Part shown: positions 61,091 to 64,000 of the stretch, piece after piece | Layout: each line of letters begins with the position of its first letter | How positions within the stretch are numbered: the stretch's first letter is position 1 | Assembly (NCBI GenBank): GCA_036557285.1 | Contig: DATBHW010000055.1 | Location: 124,001-188,000 of the forward strand | DNA length: 64,000 bases | Reading direction: 5' to 3' | Source of the DNA: Ktedonobacterales bacterium | Lineage (GTDB): Bacteria > Chloroflexota > Ktedonobacteria > Ktedonobacterales > DATBGS01 | The notes under the pieces: model-generated | What the model saw: only the letters and a program-made list of their open reading frames with translations | Told to the model about the DNA's origin: nothing | The model's database searches: none | Position numbers and translations under genes: made by a program

Positions 61091-61304
61091 CCAGTTCCAC
61101 CACCTATCGGGGGTTGCCATTTGTAGCGCCGCCCCCCTTCGGGAAGGGGCGCGGCCAAGCGGCCCTCCTGGCGGCTCAACGTCGGCCTGCTGGCGCCGTG
61201 GCTCGGAGAGCGAACGCTCGCCCTGGCGCAGCGATGGCCGCCTGGAAGGCGGCGCTACAAGTACCATGACACGCTTGCCAACACCTCATGTTTGCTAGAA
61301 CTGG
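61091..61304. mobile_element. MITE-like element with CCAGTTC ends
   Basis: 214 bp, from CCAGTTCCACCACC to TTTGCTAGAACTGG; the 12-bp ends match in 10 positions as an inverted repeat. Inside: TTTGTAGCGCCGCCCCCC at the left, two REP-like hairpins, and CCGCCTGGAAGGCGGCGCTA at the right, followed by a subterminal ACGCTTGCCAACACCTC that is the reverse of the left part at 14490. The other bases of 60763-61389 show no gene. Confidence 0.82.
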
Positions 61305-61319
61305 GGCAGCCTGCTGTGT

Positions 61320-61348
61320 TTGCTCTGCCTGGCCGCGCATGGTATCAT
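61320..61348 (+). promoter_or_regulatory. Promoter of the 61390/polX unit
   Basis: TTGCTC (61320-61325), 17-bp spacer, TATCAT (61343-61348). It lies just downstream of the repeat element and 41 bp before the first ATG. Confidence 0.5.
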
Positions 61349-61389
61349 GGATACAATAGGCCAATGTGTTTGCATGATGAGAGTGACCG

Positions 61390-61896
61390 ATGGATACTGA
61401 AGGCTCCGAACAGAGCCAGGCTATCGAACGCGCGCTGGTGGATGCTGACCTGATGCGCTGGTTTGATGAACAACATCTGCTGCGAACGATGGTGATCGCC
61501 GAGGATGCGGAGCATATCACGGAGATCGCGCGCCCGCCGATGGTTTTCCTGAGCGCGCGCGATCATGATGCGCGCGCCGCGCCGAACCCGGATACGCTGG
61601 GCTATCCTGAAAAGCGGCTCAGTGAGATGACGCTCAACGATTTTCATGTCTTTCTGCTGCGTTGGGCAACGCGGGCGATTGACGCCGGATTGGTGCGCTG
61701 CTTTGTCTGCCACGAGCCGCTGCGCAATCACGATCTGGATGTACCCTGGGATGGTATTTTTCTCTCGGAGCATCTGGTGGCCTGGCTCTTTATTCATTTC
61801 GATTGCAAGCGCGGGCTGCAAAGGGAGATCAAGGGGCGTAACCCTTTTGAGCTTTCGCCGCGCCCGCCAGAAGTGTTTGATGTCTCGCATGACTGA
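61390..61896 (+). CDS. Hypothetical protein upstream of polX
   Basis: 168 residues. Mostly helical, with one short Cys pair (VRCFVCHEPLRNHD) and a His (EHLVAWLFIHFDCKRG) that could form a zinc site. No family recognised. The stop is 13 bp before polX, so the two are co-transcribed and this protein may assist it, or simply share its transcript. Start ATG 61390 is preceded by GAGAGTGACCG. Confidence 0.6.
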   Translation: MDTEGSEQSQAIERALVDADLMRWFDEQHLLRTMVIAEDAEHITEIARPPMVFLSARDHDARAAPNPDTLGYPEKRLSEMTLNDFHVFLLRWATRAIDAGLVRCFVCHEPLRNHDLDVPWDGIFLSEHLVAWLFIHFDCKRGLQREIKGRNPFELSPRPPEVFDVSHD

Positions 61897-61908
61897 GGAG
61901 GGGCTGTC

Positions 61909-63648
61909 TTGGAGAAAGCCGCTGTTGCCTCCATTCTGGAGGAGATTGCCAGCCTGCTCGAACTGAAGGGCGAGAACCCTTTTAAGTCGCGGGCCTATCA
62001 GAATGCCGCGCGGGTCGTCGGGGCGCTGGATGGCGACCTGGAAGAGCGGGTGCGCGCGAATCGGCTGGTGGGGACGCCTGGCCTGGGTCCGTCGCTGGTG
62101 CGCGATATTACTGAACTGGTGACGACGGGGCGATTGAAGGCGTATGACGACCTGAAGGCGGAGATTCCTGCCGGGCTGCGGGCGATGCTGCGTATTCCGG
62201 GGCTGGGGCCGAAGCGCATCAAGCAGATTCATGACGCGCTGGGCGTGACAACGATCACCGAACTGGAGCAGGCGTGCCAGGCCAACAGGGTCGCCACTTT
62301 GCCCGGCCTTGGCGCGAAGACGCAGGATAATATCTTGCGCGGCATTCAGTTTCTTAGCCAGCATCAAGATCGCTACCTTTATCCGGTGGCCGCCGCCGAG
62401 GCGGAACAGATTGTGGAGGCGCTGAGGCAGTTGCCCGGCGTTCTGCGTATTTCGATTGGGGGCAGCCTGCGCCGCCGCAAAGAGATCGTCAAGGATATTG
62501 ATGTGGTCGCCAGCGTGACCGACGACAGCCAACGCGGCGCGATTATGGATGCTTTTACGACGATGCCCAGCGTGGTGGCGATTACCGGCAAGGGCGAGAC
62601 GAAATCCAGCGTGGTGCTGGCTCCGGGGATTGCGATGGACCTGCGGCTCTGTACCGACGATATTTACCCGACGATGCTGCATCACTTCACCGGCTCGAAA
62701 GAGCATAACGTGGCGCTGCGCGGCTACGCGCAGGATCATGGGATGAAGGTGAGCGAGTGGGGCATTTTCCAGGGGGAGACGCTGCTGCCTATCCACGATG
62801 AGATTGAACTCTACGCGGCGCTGGGCATGGACTATATCGAGCCGGAACTGCGCGAAGATCGCGGCGAGATTCAGGCGGCGCTGGAGCATCATCTGCCGGG
62901 GCCGCTGCTGACGGAAAAAGACTTGCGCGGCGTCTTACACTGCCACAGCACCTGGAGCGATGGGCAGGTGAGCATCAAGGAGATGGCCGAGACGTGTATC
63001 AAGCTGGGCTATGCGTATATTGGCATCTGTGACCACAGCAAGACGGCGGCCTACGCGGGCGGGCTGAACGAAGAGAAGGTGAAGCGCCAGCAGGAGGAGA
63101 TTGACGGGCTGAACCAGGAATACGCCGGGCGCTTCCGCATCCTGAAAGGGACGGAGTGCGATATTCTGCGCGATGGCGCGCTGGACTTTGGCGAAGAGAC
63201 GCTGAAGAGTTTCGATTTTGTGGTGGCTTCGATTCACAGCCTCTTCAATCTGCCGCCAGAGGAGCAGACGAAGCGCCTGCTGCGGGCGATGGAGAACCCC
63301 TATACGAGCATTATCGGGCATCCGACGGGGCGTATCTTGCTGAGCCGCGATGGCTATGGGCTGGATATGGAGGCGGTGATTGATCGGGCGGGTGAACTGG
63401 GCGTCTGCATCGAGATTAACGCGAATCCGCTGCGGCTGGACCTGGACTGGCGCTGGCTGCACCGGGCGAAAGAGCATGGGGTGAAGATTCCTATCTGCCC
63501 CGACGCGCATAACCCCGGCGGTCTGGAAGATATGCGCTACGGCGTCTCCATTGCGCGCAAGGGCGCGCTAACCCCTGCCGATGTGCCGAACACGCTGGGA
63601 GTGGATGATCTGCTGGCTTTCTTCAAGCGCCAGCGGCAGAAAGCATAA
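61909..63648 (+). CDS. polX: DNA polymerase X with PHP domain
   Basis: 579 residues. N-terminal helix-hairpin-helix region (about 1-130: LELKGENPFKSRAYQNAARVV, IPGLGPKRIKQIH, LPGLGAKTQDNIL), Pol X catalytic core (GGSLRRRKEIVKDIDVVAS, with the two Asp at about 195-197; AMDLRLC for the third), and a C-terminal PHP phosphoesterase (LHCHSTWSDGQVSIKEMAETCIKLGYAYIGICDHS). It fills short gaps in repair; the PHP part gives 3'-5' exonuclease. Start is TTG 61909 behind GAGGAGGGG. Confidence 0.92.
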   Translation: MEKAAVASILEEIASLLELKGENPFKSRAYQNAARVVGALDGDLEERVRANRLVGTPGLGPSLVRDITELVTTGRLKAYDDLKAEIPAGLRAMLRIPGLGPKRIKQIHDALGVTTITELEQACQANRVATLPGLGAKTQDNILRGIQFLSQHQDRYLYPVAAAEAEQIVEALRQLPGVLRISIGGSLRRRKEIVKDIDVVASVTDDSQRGAIMDAFTTMPSVVAITGKGETKSSVVLAPGIAMDLRLCTDDIYPTMLHHFTGSKEHNVALRGYAQDHGMKVSEWGIFQGETLLPIHDEIELYAALGMDYIEPELREDRGEIQAALEHHLPGPLLTEKDLRGVLHCHSTWSDGQVSIKEMAETCIKLGYAYIGICDHSKTAAYAGGLNEEKVKRQQEEIDGLNQEYAGRFRILKGTECDILRDGALDFGEETLKSFDFVVASIHSLFNLPPEEQTKRLLRAMENPYTSIIGHPTGRILLSRDGYGLDMEAVIDRAGELGVCIEINANPLRLDLDWRWLHRAKEHGVKIPICPDAHNPGGLEDMRYGVSIARKGALTPADVPNTLGVDDLLAFFKRQRQKA

Positions 63649-63671
63649 CCAGGCGGCTGTCGCTGTGCCTG

Positions 63672-63977
63672 CTAGGGAACACGGTAGGTAAGGCCCACTG
63701 GCTCAAAGCCAGCGACTTCGCCACGCTCCAGCCTGGAACGGACCTCCTCCAGGCGCGCCCGGTTGGGAAGATCAAGCAGCCGCTCTCCACAGAACCGACA
63801 GACTGCGGCGTGAATCCGCACAATGGCGGTATTTTGGCCTACTGTTACCGGCTCCTCAATCTCCCGAAGCTCGTAGGCGTCATCATTGCCACATGCGTAG
63901 CAGTGCAGGAGCCTGGCTTGCTCTGCGGTCAATTCGGGAGCCTGCTCATCTGGGACCATGTTCGCTGCTCCTGCCAT
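63672..63977 (-). CDS. YgiT-type zinc-finger protein (MqsA N-domain like)
   Basis: 101 residues. Two CxxC pairs (CYACGND, VCRFCGERLLD) frame a beta hairpin (VTVGQNTAIVRIHAA), matching the zinc-binding half of MqsA/YgiT proteins; the C-terminus is helical. ATG 63977 follows AAAGGAGCGGTGAATA. Such genes often come directly after a small toxin gene; that partner would lie beyond the right edge of the window. Converges with polX. Confidence 0.78.
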   Translation of the reverse strand: MAGAANMVPDEQAPELTAEQARLLHCYACGNDDAYELREIEEPVTVGQNTAIVRIHAAVCRFCGERLLDLPNRARLEEVRSRLERGEVAGFEPVGLTYRVP

Positions 63978-64000
63978 TATTCACCGCTCCTTTCGCGTCT

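Noticed and set aside
61345-62892. 515-codon open frame opposite polX and its neighbour
   Set aside because: It covers two real genes on the other strand and has no domain features.

Overview
This 64 kb window is GC-rich chromosomal DNA with about 57 supportable protein genes and no rRNA or tRNA gene that I can see. The gene content suggests a Chloroflexota bacterium, probably of the Ktedonobacteria type: many signalling proteins (three histidine kinases/regulator sets, two membrane-anchored Ser/Thr kinases), a class A penicillin-binding protein, LytR-CpsA-Psr and lipoprotein envelope genes, Pro-Thr-rich stalk proteins, a T-box-controlled glycyl-tRNA synthetase and very numerous dispersed GC-rich palindromes. 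The taxon is an inference from content; no marker sequence proves it.

Layout. 1-6.3 kb: end of a signal peptidase I gene, a glycosyltransferase, a stand-alone receiver facing a membrane histidine kinase, and membrane proteins. 6.4-13.6 kb: a flavin oxidoreductase, a NarL-type kinase/regulator pair, a divergent EamA exporter/Lrp regulator pair, a secreted His-rich protein and another receiver. 13.6-18.5 kb: repeat islands with a SnoaL-like protein, a CPBP protease, half of a spermidine-synthase-like membrane protein, an RHH protein whose end is overwritten by a repeat, and two coupled membrane proteins. 18.5-25.5 kb: a TPR-RecQ fusion, an RHH/HNH pair, an anchored secreted protein, and a decayed Phd/PIN toxin-antitoxin locus. 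25.6-33 kb: T-box and glyQS, DUF92 protein, a stalked surface protein, small membrane proteins, greA with a long leader. 33-40.3 kb: PBP1-like protein, ABC exporter and a Ser/Thr kinase. 40.4-49 kb: a REP-associated tyrosine transposase (RAYT) inside repeat arrays, ribokinase/EamA, tandem LiaF-like paralogues, CtaG, a methyltransferase. 49-54.9 kb: DinB/ClbS-like, TetR, HD, LOG, a DnaA-like protein without domain I, PspC, RidA, Ser/Thr kinase. 55-60.8 kb: one operon of an LCP protein and three beta-propeller lipoproteins. 61-64 kb: a small Cys protein, PolX, and a YgiT-type zinc protein.

The most striking feature is the repeat system. A short hairpin unit (GTAG, then GCCGCC-5 nt-GGCGGC) recurs in inverted and tandem arrangements in at least fourteen intergenic islands. 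It is often nested in larger elements with their own inverted ends: one class ends in GGTTCYANCA, another in TAAAAGTC. A separate element class carries CGCCTCACACAAC termini. A RAYT gene of the HUH/Y1 family lies between two of these arrays. The hairpin with a GTAG foot, pairing in opposite orientation, and a linked RAYT together match the known REP/BIME-RAYT system of Proteobacteria, here in what looks like a Chloroflexota genome and embedded in MITE-like carriers. Several insertions sit exactly at stop codons or provide new C-termini and stop codons to genes.

Other regulatory signals visible directly are several good sigma70-type promoters (TTGACG-N17-TATAAT before greA, TTGACA-N17-TATAGT at 24.6 kb, TTGCAA-N17-TATACT before the T-box), strong hairpin terminators after lepB, the His-rich protein gene and greA, and an operator-like palindrome in front of the orphan antitoxin.
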